Positions 18,662-26,040 of a stretch of DNA of 62,217 nt are shown in pieces. The DNA comes from Pseudorhodobacter antarcticus (lineage in GTDB: Bacteria; Pseudomonadota; Alphaproteobacteria; Rhodobacterales; Rhodobacteraceae). Numbering within the stretch: the stretch's first letter is position 1; every line of letters starts with the position of its first letter. Below the pieces are notes generated by a model, which worked only from the letters and a program-made list of their open reading frames with translations, had not been told where the DNA came from and searched no databases. Location of the stretch: the NCBI RefSeq assembly GCF_900110135.1, contig NZ_FOCO01000020.1:1-62217 (forward strand), given 5' to 3'. The position numbers and the translations under genes are program-made.

Positions 18662-19693
18662 TGAGTTCTTAGCCATAGCGCGGTCCGCTGCGCTACTTCT
18701 GTTGAAGGTGTCGGCGTACTTCTGGGCCTCTGCGAGTGTTTTGTGCCCAGTGATCGACATCATTTCATGCGGGGTACACCCAGCCTCAATCAGTCGCCTT
18801 GCGCAAGCCTTGCGCAGTCCGTGGCTGCTACAAAGAGGAAGCCCTGCTTCATCACACCAAGCCCGCATGGCGTTACCCACCCCGTTGACCGACCGGGGCT
18901 TTCCCACGTCAGTCTCTAGGAATGTTGACATGCCATCGGCGTATTCCAGTGTCTCTTGCAGGTAAGGATGCACGGGCATATCAATTACAACGCCTTGTCG
19001 TGTTTTCATCTTCTGCCGGGTGTACCGCAGTCGTCCCTCTTTAATGTTAGCGGGGCCGAACTGCACTGCGTCACATCTAGCTGCTGCTGTGTACAGCATC
19101 AGTGTCATAGCACGGTGCGCCATGCTGCCCATCAGGTGCGTCCCATAGAACTCGCTGATCTCGTCTTCTGTCCATGTGTGAAAGCCTGTGCTTCCTGTAG
19201 ACAGCTTCTTGATCGTCCTCGCTACGTTCGTGGGTGTAATGCTGTGGTCCACGGCGTAGTCTAGGAGAAATCGCCATACACGCAGATCGTTGTTTGCGCT
19301 GGATGGCGTATTGATCTTGTCGGCCATGAATTGCTTGATGTGCTCACGGCCAAGGCGGGCTACAGGCTTCTCACCATGCTGGTCATTCAGCCGGGTAGCG
19401 ATGTACCTGTAGCCCCGTTGGGTAACTGGTCCGAGGGCTTTGAACTCCACAGACTGATACCACCCCTCTATCACGGCGGACAGGCTACCGGGTTGGGAGC
19501 CTGAGTGAACCTTTCCTATAACCTGCTTGCCGAGCCTTTCGCCATTAACAGCAGCCGCGTACCTGCGGTTGAACTCGTCGGACCCATACACTGTTCCCAG
19601 ATTAAAGGTCACGCCGTCCTTGCGATACCGCCACCGTAGCTTCTGGTGACGATCACGATAATGGCTCACGCCGGGGTACGCTTTCTGTTTCAT
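18656..19693 (-). CDS. Phage tyrosine recombinase (integrase)
   Basis: 345 residues. The N-terminal arm/core-binding region includes KAYPGVSHYRDRHQKLRWRY. The catalytic domain has Arg in AARCDA (about 206), HGLRKACARRL (about 290), GHKTLAEAQKYADTF with the nucleophile Tyr at about 326. It catalyses site-specific insertion into and excision from the tRNA site. The gene abuts attL and is the last of a coupled run dnaN, 56-residue ORF, 63-residue ORF, int. Confidence 0.93.
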   Translation of the reverse strand: MKQKAYPGVSHYRDRHQKLRWRYRKDGVTFNLGTVYGSDEFNRRYAAAVNGERLGKQVIGKVHSGSQPGSLSAVIEGWYQSVEFKALGPVTQRGYRYIATRLNDQHGEKPVARLGREHIKQFMADKINTPSSANNDLRVWRFLLDYAVDHSITPTNVARTIKKLSTGSTGFHTWTEDEISEFYGTHLMGSMAHRAMTLMLYTAAARCDAVQFGPANIKEGRLRYTRQKMKTRQGVVIDMPVHPYLQETLEYADGMSTFLETDVGKPRSVNGVGNAMRAWCDEAGLPLCSSHGLRKACARRLIEAGCTPHEMMSITGHKTLAEAQKYADTFNRSSAADRAMAKNSG

Positions 19694-19696
19694 GGC

Positions 19697-19888
19697 TTAT
19701 TCATCCCACGGGTTATTGGAAGTTGATGCTGCGGTGTCAGAACCCGCGAACGTAAACTCCACAACCCCGTTAGGGTAATGCTTTGCGCCGACCGCCACCC
19801 TACCGTGCCTCTCAGCAACTCGCAGAGTGCGGTCTAGTGCAGCTTGTGTCGATCTGCGTCTAGCGGGTAGGGTAGGGGTGTTAGGCAC
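19697..19888 (-). CDS. Small protein upstream of integrase, excisionase candidate
   Basis: 63 residues, GTG start at 19888, stop 3 bp before the integrase ATG. It resembles the short basic proteins (ALxxxxxxG.....V.......G) that often precede tyrosine integrases in alphaproteobacterial prophages. It could be a recombination directionality factor, judged only from position and size. The start overlaps the end of the preceding small gene by 8 bp. Confidence 0.55.
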   Translation of the reverse strand: MPNTPTLPARRRSTQAALDRTLRVAERHGRVAVGAKHYPNGVVEFTFAGSDTAASTSNNPWDE

Positions 19889-20051
19889 TGGTTAGCCTCC
19901 GAATAGCGGTTGTGTTGTCACAGTGTCGTAGCCTGTATAAGCTGCGGATGGCACGAACAGCAGTACGTCGGATGGCCCATTGGCGGGTATCTCCGGCATA
20001 CCGCGCCCGGTTCAAGAGTGTCTTGATCCGGGCCACGATGATGTGGTTCAT
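19881..20051 (-). CDS. Small arginine-rich protein
   Basis: 56 residues starting MNHIIVARIKTLLNRARYA, with about a fifth of residues Arg or Lys. The start ATG shares its A with the dnaN stop (TGATG), and its 3' end overlaps the next gene, so it sits inside a translationally coupled string. A DNA-binding role beside the integrase would fit but is not shown by any motif. Confidence 0.5.
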   Translation of the reverse strand: MNHIIVARIKTLLNRARYAGDTRQWAIRRTAVRAIRSLYRLRHCDNTTAIRRLTSA

Positions 20052-21283
20052 CAGTAGCGCATCGGCATAACAATACGCACACCTTCAATGTAGCAATCTG
20101 CGTTCCATCCCCAGGACACACCTTGAAAACGGATGGGTGATCCCTCGTCCCAAGTGAAGTGAACGACACCACAATCAGAGAACGCCGCAAGAGCGTCCTT
20201 AAGATAGGCCGGGTTCACCCCGAAGCCGTCAAGCACAGTGTTGCAGTCGTCGGCGTCCTTGACCTGCTCTGCGACATCAGTGAAGGTCAGCGCCAGCGTG
20301 GTAGGCTCGTTGCCGTTCTTTGCGCCGACGGTGTTTTCACGGGTGTCCACATGGATTGCCCCGCCTTGCTTGCCAAGAACGCCCACCAGCCGGGTGATCG
20401 CCTTCTGTGCGTCATCTACATTCACCCCGGCAAAGCCCTTGCCCAGCGAAGGAATGACGCGGGTGTAGTCGGGGAACGTCCCGTCGATGTGTTTTGACAC
20501 CACCGACCATTGTTCGTGCTCCACCTTCACAAAGATCGGGCCAATCGTCAGTTGCACATAGCCTGTCGCCTTCTTGCCAAGTGCGCTGATCACAGTGTTC
20601 ACCGCCTTCTTGGGCCAGATGATGCCATCGCTATTCCACGGGCCGCGTCCCTCGGTAACAGGCCAAGCGTGGTCTGTGTCCATGATCCCTAGCTTGTGGC
20701 CGTCCGTGGCAACTGCACTCAGAACGCCCCGGCGGGAGTTCAGGAAGACGCCGTTGAGGTAGTACCGGGTTTCCTCAGTGCTGATGCACGGCGCAATGAA
20801 GCCAAGCCACGCAGCCATACGCGCTGCGGTCATGTGAAAGACAACCGCCGTGGGTGATGGCTTCATGTAGGGCATGTCCACAGGGAAGTCGCAGACGGGC
20901 AGGGCTTGCAGCTTTGAAACCATACCGTCCGCAGACACCACAACCCGGCCCGCTGGCTCGTCATCTACAGCTTCAATGGCGAAGGACACCAGACAGCCCT
21001 TGTTCGCGCCCTTGATGGCACGTTGCAGGCTGTCAGCGGTCACTGTGAACGCCTGATGCTCAGGCACAAAGCCGCCGCCCAGCCCTGTCAGCCGCCAAGT
21101 CGCGGTCTGGTCCAGATCGGTTGCCTGCATGGTGCCATCACCGGGGAACAGGATGTTGGCGAGGATGGGGATGTGCTTGTGCTTCTCAAGCGTCCGCATC
21201 AGGAACGCTACGCCAGCAGTGAGGTCAGCGTGCTCAACGTACAGCGACATATACTGTGTGTTCATGGGGGTCATATCATTCAT
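20051..21283 (-). CDS. dnaN: DNA polymerase III beta sliding clamp homologue (DnaN), phage-encoded
   Basis: 410 residues, somewhat longer than bacterial DnaN (about 370). Characteristic segments: HIPILANILF in domain 1, EETRYYLNGVFLN near residue 170 followed by LSAVATDGHKLGIMD, FPDYTRVIPS, and the C-terminal VRIVMPMRY that matches the VMPMR ending of bacterial clamps. The clamp tethers polymerases to DNA. It lies in the left arm, far from the phage polymerase at 52.5 kb. The ATG at 21283 is preceded by the conserved GAGCCTGAGAAC stem-loop leader. A clamp is unusual in a T7-type phage, where host thioredoxin is the processivity factor. Confidence 0.88.
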   Translation of the reverse strand: MNDMTPMNTQYMSLYVEHADLTAGVAFLMRTLEKHKHIPILANILFPGDGTMQATDLDQTATWRLTGLGGGFVPEHQAFTVTADSLQRAIKGANKGCLVSFAIEAVDDEPAGRVVVSADGMVSKLQALPVCDFPVDMPYMKPSPTAVVFHMTAARMAAWLGFIAPCISTEETRYYLNGVFLNSRRGVLSAVATDGHKLGIMDTDHAWPVTEGRGPWNSDGIIWPKKAVNTVISALGKKATGYVQLTIGPIFVKVEHEQWSVVSKHIDGTFPDYTRVIPSLGKGFAGVNVDDAQKAITRLVGVLGKQGGAIHVDTRENTVGAKNGNEPTTLALTFTDVAEQVKDADDCNTVLDGFGVNPAYLKDALAAFSDCGVVHFTWDEGSPIRFQGVSWGWNADCYIEGVRIVMPMRY

Positions 21284-21300
21284 GGTGTTCTCAGGCTCCA
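21283..21300 (-). promoter_or_regulatory. Leader motif copy 1 (GAGCCTGAGAAC), dnaN
   Basis: The minus strand reads TGG-AGCCTGAGAACA-CCA at the dnaN start codon. The 12-nt loop is identical to copy 4, but the stem here is only 3 bp. Confidence 0.5.
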
Positions 21301-21301
21301 A

Positions 21302-21418
21302 TTAGGGTTTGTTTTGCATAGCAGCGTATAGCGCAGTGGTAGCAACAGCTATCACGACACACAGTATCAATCCCGGCAGTTGCCCGCCGAGGTACTCTAG
21401 GAAACCGAGGGCGCTCAT
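21302..21418 (-). CDS. Small single-span membrane protein
   Basis: 38 residues (MSALGFLEYLGGQLPGL...) with one hydrophobic segment, LILCVVIAVATTALYAA. The ATG overlaps the stop of the upstream gene (ATGA). No family recognised. Confidence 0.5.
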   Translation of the reverse strand: MSALGFLEYLGGQLPGLILCVVIAVATTALYAAMQNKP

Positions 21419-22275
21419 TCAGGCACCGCACACACAAAGCCGATAGCCTTCATGTCAGCTAGGAACGCCGCAACAAGCGCGGGGTGTCGCGCCTTTAGCG
21501 CAGCAGTGAGGTCAGCCTTGGAAACACTGAGTTCTTCATCAGTAGCTTCCGGCCACACAGCAGCAGACCGCGCATGGTCGAGTTCCCGATCCTTGCCTTC
21601 ACCGTAGCGAGTAGCGTACTGCGTGAACGTAGGCTGGCAATGCTGTAGTGCGTACAGGAACGCCTTGGCGTCTAGGTCGCTATCGAATGGACACTCATGC
21701 CACTTGTCTCCGAACGCGCCGAGCGTGAACTTAGGGCCAAACTTATAGGCCGTGCCGCTGGTGTTCACATGGTCGTGTTGGATAACCTCAAAGTCATAGT
21801 TATCCATCTGTTGCAGCCAAGCAATGAACTTGTATTTCAGCTTGTGCAGGATCGGATTATCCCCGAACGTAAGGGCATAGGCCCAAGCGTTAGGTACACC
21901 CTTTAGTGATCCGTTGTAGTCACGGTTGCCTGCTCGATACACCGGGTTGCCGGGGTAGTGCATCGGCCCGTCCGATGACGTTAGGTGCCACTTGATAAGT
22001 GGGGTGAGTTCAGGGAAGTGTTCTGCGATTTCATCATGGCAACAGCCGCCCCAATCATGCCGTCCATTGGTAAAGCCATCCCCCGTGATAGCAAAAGTCG
22101 GATGACCATTATTGCAGCTATCGTCAAATCGCACTTTAACTCGCAGAGCCACAGTATCATCGCCATCTTTCCAGCGCCGTGTAGCAGATACCCATGTCTG
22201 CTTTGTGATGCGCTTGCTGTTGTGCTCCACAGAGGTTGCATCCCCCTGCACACCAAGAATGTCGCGGTACGTCAT
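21415..22275 (-). CDS. Conserved phage protein of unknown function
   Basis: 286 residues, soluble, rich in Trp, His and Asp. Segments such as GPMHYPGNPVYRAGNRDYNG and WAYALTFGDNPILHKLKYKF look like conserved phage sequence, but I cannot name the family. The ATG at 22275 follows a leader with the conserved stem-loop (copy 2). It overlaps the next small gene by 4 bp. Confidence 0.7.
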   Translation of the reverse strand: MTYRDILGVQGDATSVEHNSKRITKQTWVSATRRWKDGDDTVALRVKVRFDDSCNNGHPTFAITGDGFTNGRHDWGGCCHDEIAEHFPELTPLIKWHLTSSDGPMHYPGNPVYRAGNRDYNGSLKGVPNAWAYALTFGDNPILHKLKYKFIAWLQQMDNYDFEVIQHDHVNTSGTAYKFGPKFTLGAFGDKWHECPFDSDLDAKAFLYALQHCQPTFTQYATRYGEGKDRELDHARSAAVWPEATDEELSVSKADLTAALKARHPALVAAFLADMKAIGFVCAVPE

Positions 22276-22293
22276 ATGATTATTCCTTATGGG

Positions 22294-22319
22294 GTGCGGT
22301 TGTTCTCAGGCTCACGCAC
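22294..22319 (-). promoter_or_regulatory. Leader stem-loop copy 2
   Basis: Stem GTGCG/CGCAC encloses the 16-nt loop TGAGCCTGAGAACAAC (minus strand), 20 bp before the start of the 286-residue gene. The loop is identical to copy 3, while the outer stem pair is changed from C-G to G-C. Confidence 0.6.
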
Positions 22320-22467
22320 GGTGTTAAGCAGTTTCTTCACATGCTAAGGTGACGCTTCCGCATGAGGACCAGCAGGCTGTCACACGGCGCTACGACAATG
22401 GCCCGTTAGGGCGGTTTGGGTGCCCATTACGCAGGGACACCACGGGAGGATAACTAGGCCAACACTC

Positions 22468-22530
22468 CTACGGCACGCTAGTAGTTTTCGCGGGATACAA
22501 GCCCAGAGCCAACAAGATAACAGAGTACAT
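22468..22530 (-). CDS. Possible 20-residue peptide
   Basis: MYSVILLALGLYPAKTTSVP, a short hydrophobic peptide. Its start has a strong AAGGAGG 5 bp upstream, which overlaps the end of the preceding gene. It might be a leader peptide or a small membrane peptide. Too short to classify. Confidence 0.3.
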   Translation of the reverse strand: MYSVILLALGLYPAKTTSVP

Positions 22531-22540
22531 TATAGCCTCC

Positions 22541-22942
22541 TTACAGCATGATTAGAACAGGCCGCCCTGTGCCCACATTAGGCGGGCTAGTAGGCACATC
22601 AGGAACAGGCGGGGCATTGCGGGGCGTTACATCGCCCCACTCTGCGGATGTTTTTGCAGAGTGCTCTGCTGCCATAGTCTGCGCCTTCTTAGCAAGGCCG
22701 GGGAGGAACCCCAGCACTGCGGCAACAGACTTAGCCATGCTCAGGGTGATCGCCATGAATAGCCCCGCGATCACAGCCGTTAGCGCCCCGGTCATGGTAG
22801 CGCCCATTACAGCCACAACCCCAATGCTGAACACTACATCAACAAGCGTGGCGTGCTTGATGATACGCTTGAAGCCGACAACCCGGCCTAGTGTTAGTAG
22901 CGCAGCGGCACAGGTAGCACCTGCCATTGTGATAATGAACAT
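22541..22942 (-). CDS. Membrane protein of unknown function
   Basis: 133 residues with about three membrane helices (ITMAGATCAAALLTLG, VVFSIGVVAVMGATMTGALTAVIAGLFMAI) and a proline-rich C-terminal tail (PPVPDVPTSPPNVG). The ATG has AAGGAG upstream. It follows a 48-residue gene. Function unknown; no holin-type context here because the lysis genes are at 26-27 kb. Confidence 0.65.
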   Translation of the reverse strand: MFIITMAGATCAAALLTLGRVVGFKRIIKHATLVDVVFSIGVVAVMGATMTGALTAVIAGLFMAITLSMAKSVAAVLGFLPGLAKKAQTMAAEHSAKTSAEWGDVTPRNAPPVPDVPTSPPNVGTGRPVLIML

Positions 22943-22961
22943 CAGTTGTCCTCCTTGGGAG

Positions 22962-23108
22962 TTACTTGTTTAGGCGGTCAATGATCTCGCCCATCCTGCG
23001 AACTTCACTGTAAGCCCAGACTTTGCCCGCTGCGTCACCGTTCTGCATGATAGCAACAAGCATGTTTGCAGTCTCAGTCCACGTGGGCGTCATGTCTATG
23101 GTACGCAT
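22962..23108 (-). CDS. Small protein of unknown function
   Basis: 48 residues (MRTIDMTPTWTETANMLVAI...), start overlapping the stop of the upstream gene as TGATG. Soluble, mixed charge, no family recognised. Supported by coupling and the absence of other coding in the interval. Confidence 0.55.
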   Translation of the reverse strand: MRTIDMTPTWTETANMLVAIMQNGDAAGKVWAYSEVRRMGEIIDRLNK

Positions 23109-23308
23109 CAGCCGCAAGCCCCCATCAGCAGGAGTTCTTGTGCGCCGTACACCTCAAGGTCGCCACAGTGTTCACAGTGGCCCTTGCGCATGTCCGGTTC
23201 ACAGCCATGCGCATCCCCGCCGCAGGATAGGCAGTACCCAAGGTTTTCGTCGGCCTCTACAACCGACAGTACCTCGTCGGCGTCGATATTTGAGAAGTCC
23301 CAAGCCAT
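23108..23308 (-). CDS. Small zinc-ribbon-like protein
   Basis: 66 residues with two CxxC pairs (YCLSCGG and GHCEHCGD) around a DAHGCEPDMRK linker, the pattern of small zinc-binding phage proteins. Such proteins often bind nucleic acid or act as adaptors. Its start overlaps the end of the upstream membrane gene. Confidence 0.65.
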   Translation of the reverse strand: MAWDFSNIDADEVLSVVEADENLGYCLSCGGDAHGCEPDMRKGHCEHCGDLEVYGAQELLLMGACG

Positions 23309-23496
23309 CAGAATTGCTCCCCATACACAGCACGCGGATCAGCAACAGGCGTCTTGTACCACGCCCAGATACTTGCAATCTTGATGGAGAAAACCATCCC
23401 GATGATGCAGGCCCACATCAGGCCAAAGAACGAAAAGCCCATAACAGCCCACACGACAACTGTTATCGCACAGTCAAGCGAAAGAGAGTATTTCAT
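23308..23496 (-). CDS. Small two-span membrane protein
   Basis: 62 residues with two hydrophobic segments (CAITVVVWAVMGFSFFGLMWACIIG and a following span). The ATG at 23496 lies downstream of leader stem-loop copy 3. No family recognised. Confidence 0.55.
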   Translation of the reverse strand: MKYSLSLDCAITVVVWAVMGFSFFGLMWACIIGMVFSIKIASIWAWYKTPVADPRAVYGEQF

Positions 23497-23514
23497 AAGT
23501 CACCTTAGGTTAAG

Positions 23515-23542
23515 GCTGCGGTTGTTCTCAGGCTCACGCAGC
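23515..23542 (-). promoter_or_regulatory. Leader stem-loop copy 3
   Basis: Stem GCTGCG/CGCAGC encloses the same 16-nt loop as copy 2, 18 bp before the 62-residue membrane gene. The stem is the longest among the gene-leader copies. Confidence 0.6.
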
Positions 23543-23667
23543 GGTCTATCTTGAAACAACACGGTAATCCGCTAAGGTAGGCACTCAGCCAATATGGGTA
23601 GGGCGGTGCCGTGTTGTATCAGGATAGACCGGGCCACCAGTTAGCGGCCCGATCAGTCAGTTATATG

Positions 23668-24231
23668 TTACTCAGCGGTAACTGGCATGGTGCGGCCAAT
23701 GGAAGCCTTAGCAGCAGCTTCCACATTAAAGGCATCCACAGCCCGGTTGATCGCCAACAACAATTCTGGGTTGATCTCATCCCCCTTGTCAGCAGTCAGA
23801 CGGTCCCCACCGCGCTTCAACAACTTAGTGAGGTCAGCGGCAAAGTTCATTGGCTTGTAAGGGGCTTCCGGCTTCATCTCAAACCAACGCTTGTTCTTGA
23901 TTGCCTCCATATCCAAGGCATCAGCCTTCACACCCTTTGGGGCATAGAATTTGCCCTTATTGTCGCCTTCCTCGGCCACCGCCAACAACAAGCACATTTC
24001 AGCCCATTCCCGGATTGCATTGGAGCGCACACCCTTGGGCATATCCTCCAACAAGGCATTGATCTGGACAACAACAGGCCGCACATCGCCGCAAGCTTTC
24101 CACTTGATCGCAATGGCGACCAAGATAAGGTGGGTGTTCAGTTGGGCAGAGTTGTGCTCTGCGTGGTTCGCTGTGATTGCCGCCATGATAGCGGTATCGG
24201 TCAACAAGGCGTTGTAATTGATCTGTGTCAT
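23668..24231 (-). CDS. Conserved phage protein of unknown function
   Basis: 187 residues starting MTQINYNALLTDTAIMAAI, alpha-helical, with KGKFYAPKGVKADALDMEAIKNKRW cleft by charged residues. It looks like widespread phage proteins without assigned function. I chose ATG 24231. An in-frame ATG at 24249 would add MEPENT but lies inside the repeated leader motif. A GGGCC/GGCCC hairpin follows the stop near 23640. Confidence 0.65.
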   Translation of the reverse strand: MTQINYNALLTDTAIMAAITANHAEHNSAQLNTHLILVAIAIKWKACGDVRPVVVQINALLEDMPKGVRSNAIREWAEMCLLLAVAEEGDNKGKFYAPKGVKADALDMEAIKNKRWFEMKPEAPYKPMNFAADLTKLLKRGGDRLTADKGDEINPELLLAINRAVDAFNVEAAAKASIGRTMPVTAE

Positions 24232-24249
24232 GGTGTTCTCAGGCTCCAT
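24230..24249 (-). promoter_or_regulatory. Leader stem-loop copy 4
   Basis: ATGG-AGCCTGAGAACA-CCAT on the minus strand. The 3' side of the stem contains the start codon of the 187-residue gene, so folding could block initiation. Confidence 0.55.
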
Positions 24250-24307
24250 TCAGTCAGTGCGACATTGCACCACAAGGGGCAGACACTCTGCCACCAAGGT
24301 ATAATGC

Positions 24308-24475
24308 CTATCTCATTCCTACTTCACATAGTTTGTCTGCATACCGGGTAGCGCCGAACCGGGCTTCAATCGACACACTACCCGCCACCTTAACGCTACG
24401 CTTGCACTTGGCACTCACATAAACCTTGCGCTTAGGTGGCGCTAGCTTGCGCTTTGCCTTGATGCTAAACTCCAT
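24308..24475 (-). CDS. Small basic protein
   Basis: 55 residues (MEFSIKAKRKLAPPKRKVYV...) with many Lys and Arg in the N-terminal half. A strong AGGAGG stands 5 bp before the ATG. It is the first gene after the large gene-free region and could bind nucleic acid, perhaps the RNA or DNA element upstream (inference). Confidence 0.55.
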   Translation of the reverse strand: MEFSIKAKRKLAPPKRKVYVSAKCKRSVKVAGSVSIEARFGATRYADKLCEVGMR

Positions 24476-24906
24476 GTCATCCTCCTACTTGAATTATAGA
24501 TAGACCTATCAGGCCCATGTATAATGCAACTTAGTTGCTACAGTCATATCCGGTACTTTCCTGACTGTCGTTACCCCGCATAGTATCTGGGAAGCGTTAG
24601 CAATCCCTTCAACCTCCACTAGGTGGCCCTGTCAGTTAGTCTACCGTTGCTGGGCATGATGTAAACACCCCGGCTCCCCCATTGGGTTCGCCCGCTTTCC
24701 ACATCAGGCTTCCCCTAGTGTACTAATCGCAACTGTTATGCGGGCTAGGGCTTAAACCTAGTCTATATTACCCGGTTGTAGCTACGGGCTTTCACCCTAG
24801 CCGCTACACTAGCTATTTAGCAATGTGGGGAAGTTGTCACGCAACCACCACGCCAACAAAGAGCACACGTTATAGCCGCTACGCTATTATTCTATACCTG
24901 CTAGTA

Positions 24907-25082
24907 GGTTGCCGCTTGCGCCTGCCCTAGCTTTCCCGGTTTATCGTCCGGTCGTTCACGTTGCAACCTATTATGGACGGTGTAAGCAACTAATCCAGAG
25001 GGTATTTGCGCCGTTAGGCTATAGTTCCCACGTTCTACCGTATAGCTTGGAAAGTCTTTCCCGGTTGCCGCTTTCGCCTGCC
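24907..25082 (-). repeat. Duplicated GNRA-hairpin module inside the candidate RNA
   Basis: A 20-mer GGCAGGCGNAAGCGGCAACC (minus strand) occurs at 25063-25082 with loop GAAA and at 24907-24926 with loop GCAA. ACCGGGAAAG also occurs twice close by (24931-24940, 25055-25064). Confidence 0.7.
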
Positions 25083-25212
25083 GTTCTGTCTTTCCGTGAT
25101 CTAGTTATAGCCCGTTCTTTTCCTAGCTTGCAAGCGATTATTTGCAGATATACTAAACTATCTCCTAACGCATTGATTTGCATAGATATAAACCGGATAA
25201 ATGATAGGCTAT

Positions 25213-25245
25213 AGCTAGGTAAAAGCTAGGTATAAGCTAGGCATA
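25213..25245. repeat. Three tandem 11-bp repeats in an AT-rich stretch
   Basis: AGCTAGGTAAA, AGCTAGGTATA and AGCTAGGCATA follow each other without gap. They are helically phased like iterons and next to an AT-rich segment. Confidence 0.6.
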
Positions 25246-25380
25246 GCATAGTAAAAAGACCGGATTAGGGATGTATCAAAGCCTGATTTGCATGGCGGGG
25301 ATAGCATAGCGCCCGGATAGCACCGGGGCAGGGATAGGGCATGGTATCGGATAGCATCGGGATAAGCCGGGCTTGGCTTG

Positions 25381-25415
25381 CCACTCGTCACGGTGGATGT
25401 AACAGATACAAAGAT
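25381..25415 (-). promoter_or_regulatory. Conserved leader element after promoter (a)
   Basis: On the minus strand ATCTTTGTATCTGTTACA is followed by the hairpin CCAC-CGTGACGA-GTGG. A second copy at 47329-47364 has CCGC/GCGG in the stem with the same loop. Both lie just downstream of promoter-like 19-mers. Confidence 0.55.
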
Positions 25416-25434
25416 TTGAATATATCCGCCTATG

Positions 25435-25453
25435 GTCTTAGGACGACGGGATA
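25435..25453 (-). promoter_or_regulatory. Candidate phage-RNA-polymerase promoter (a)
   Basis: The minus strand reads TATCCCGTCGTCCTAAGAC. It is identical to the copy at 47278-47296 and nearly so to 32319-32337. It points at the candidate noncoding RNA and the left-arm genes. Confidence 0.55.
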
Positions 25454-26005
25454 AGCAAGGGCAGGGTATTGGATAGGCCAGATCAAAGCCGGGATAGGGC
25501 TGGATATGGTCAAATCAAAGGCAATAGATACACCAACGGGCACGCATTGCCCTGACATATCCCCAAAACGCCCTAAATGCGCCCAAATAGCGCCACCACG
25601 GCCCCTAGTCGTGATTTAACCTAGTCCTACCGCCCATCGGGCTAGTTGACGCTGTATGCGCCGCGTTTGGGCATTGGCTAACCATATCGGGCTAACTTAT
25701 CAGGATGTAAGCGTGAATAGCCTTGTTTCATTGGGTATTATGCCAATGGGTTCAAGGCCACGTTGGTCTAACAGGATGCAAAGCGCGGCGGCCTAGCTAT
25801 TGTCAAAGGATAAGACGCATGATGCGCCCGGATATTGTCCACGCGTGGTCTATACTGCGCGCGAGGGGGGGGTATGGGGGAAACGTGGTCGCGGAGAGGT
25901 ATAGACACCCGCTCGTAAAAATGTGTCGGAAATTGTTAAACCTTAGTTACTGTTGATACATAACCTAGATGAAGGTACGGAGGGGGCGGGTGGGTAATAT
26001 AGTGC
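25454..26005. other. Gene-free stretch with inverted repeats
   Basis: No credible gene. Seen here: an 8-bp inverted repeat GTCTATAC (25848-25855) and GTATAGAC (25899-25906) enclosing a run of eight G, the palindrome CCACGCGTGG (25839-25848), a GCGCATCATGCGTC palindrome near 25816-25828, and repeated AGGATGYAA...GCG words. This may belong to a replication origin or packaging region. Confidence 0.4.
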
Positions 26006-26034
26006 TTGACCTGTGATTAGTCATGTTGTAGATA
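26006..26034 (+). promoter_or_regulatory. Possible host sigma-70 promoter on the plus strand
   Basis: TTGACC, 17 bp, TAGATA. It points away from the gene-free region towards the hairpin at 26073-26111. The -35 box is good and the -10 box weak. Confidence 0.3.
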
Positions 26035-26040
26035 GCAGTG

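Larger units (their letters stand above)
24491..25415 (-). ncRNA. Candidate large structured noncoding RNA
   Basis: About 0.9 kb on the minus strand without coding sequence but dense in local helices. Examples: CAGTCA/TGACTG (24541-24567), CCAC/GTGG (24616-24626), CTAGG/CCTAG (24745-24761), GCTA-GGGT-GAAA-GCCC-G-TAGC (24781-24801), ATAGC/GCTAT (24872-24887), ACCT/AGGT (24896-24909), GGAAA/TTTCC (25049-25061), and a long-range GGCTATA/TATAGCC pair (25017-25023 with 25106-25112). GNRA loops (GAAA, GCAA) appear only when read on the minus strand. A promoter-like 19-mer lies just upstream (25435-25453). Size, density and phage context recall giant ornate RNAs such as GOLLD or ROOL, but membership cannot be decided by eye. 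Confidence 0.55.
25295..25506. repeat. Cluster of GGATA-type repeats
   Basis: About nine copies of GGATAG or GGATAA (for example near 25298, 25315, 25331, 25349, 25359, 25449, 25471, 25492), mostly preceded by C or G, irregularly spaced. The cluster surrounds the phage-promoter-like site at 25435. Confidence 0.5.

Noticed and set aside
24909-25214. 101-residue plus-strand open frame across the gene-free region
   Set aside because: It runs through strong minus-strand helices, opposes all phage genes and has no recognisable protein features.
25295-25506. GGATAG cluster as a CRISPR array
   Set aside because: Repeats are six or seven bases with irregular 10-25 bp spacing; CRISPR repeats are much longer and regular, and no cas gene is present.
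25723-25956. 77-residue plus-strand open frame
   Set aside because: No homology, no ribosome binding site, and it spans palindromes and a poly-G run.
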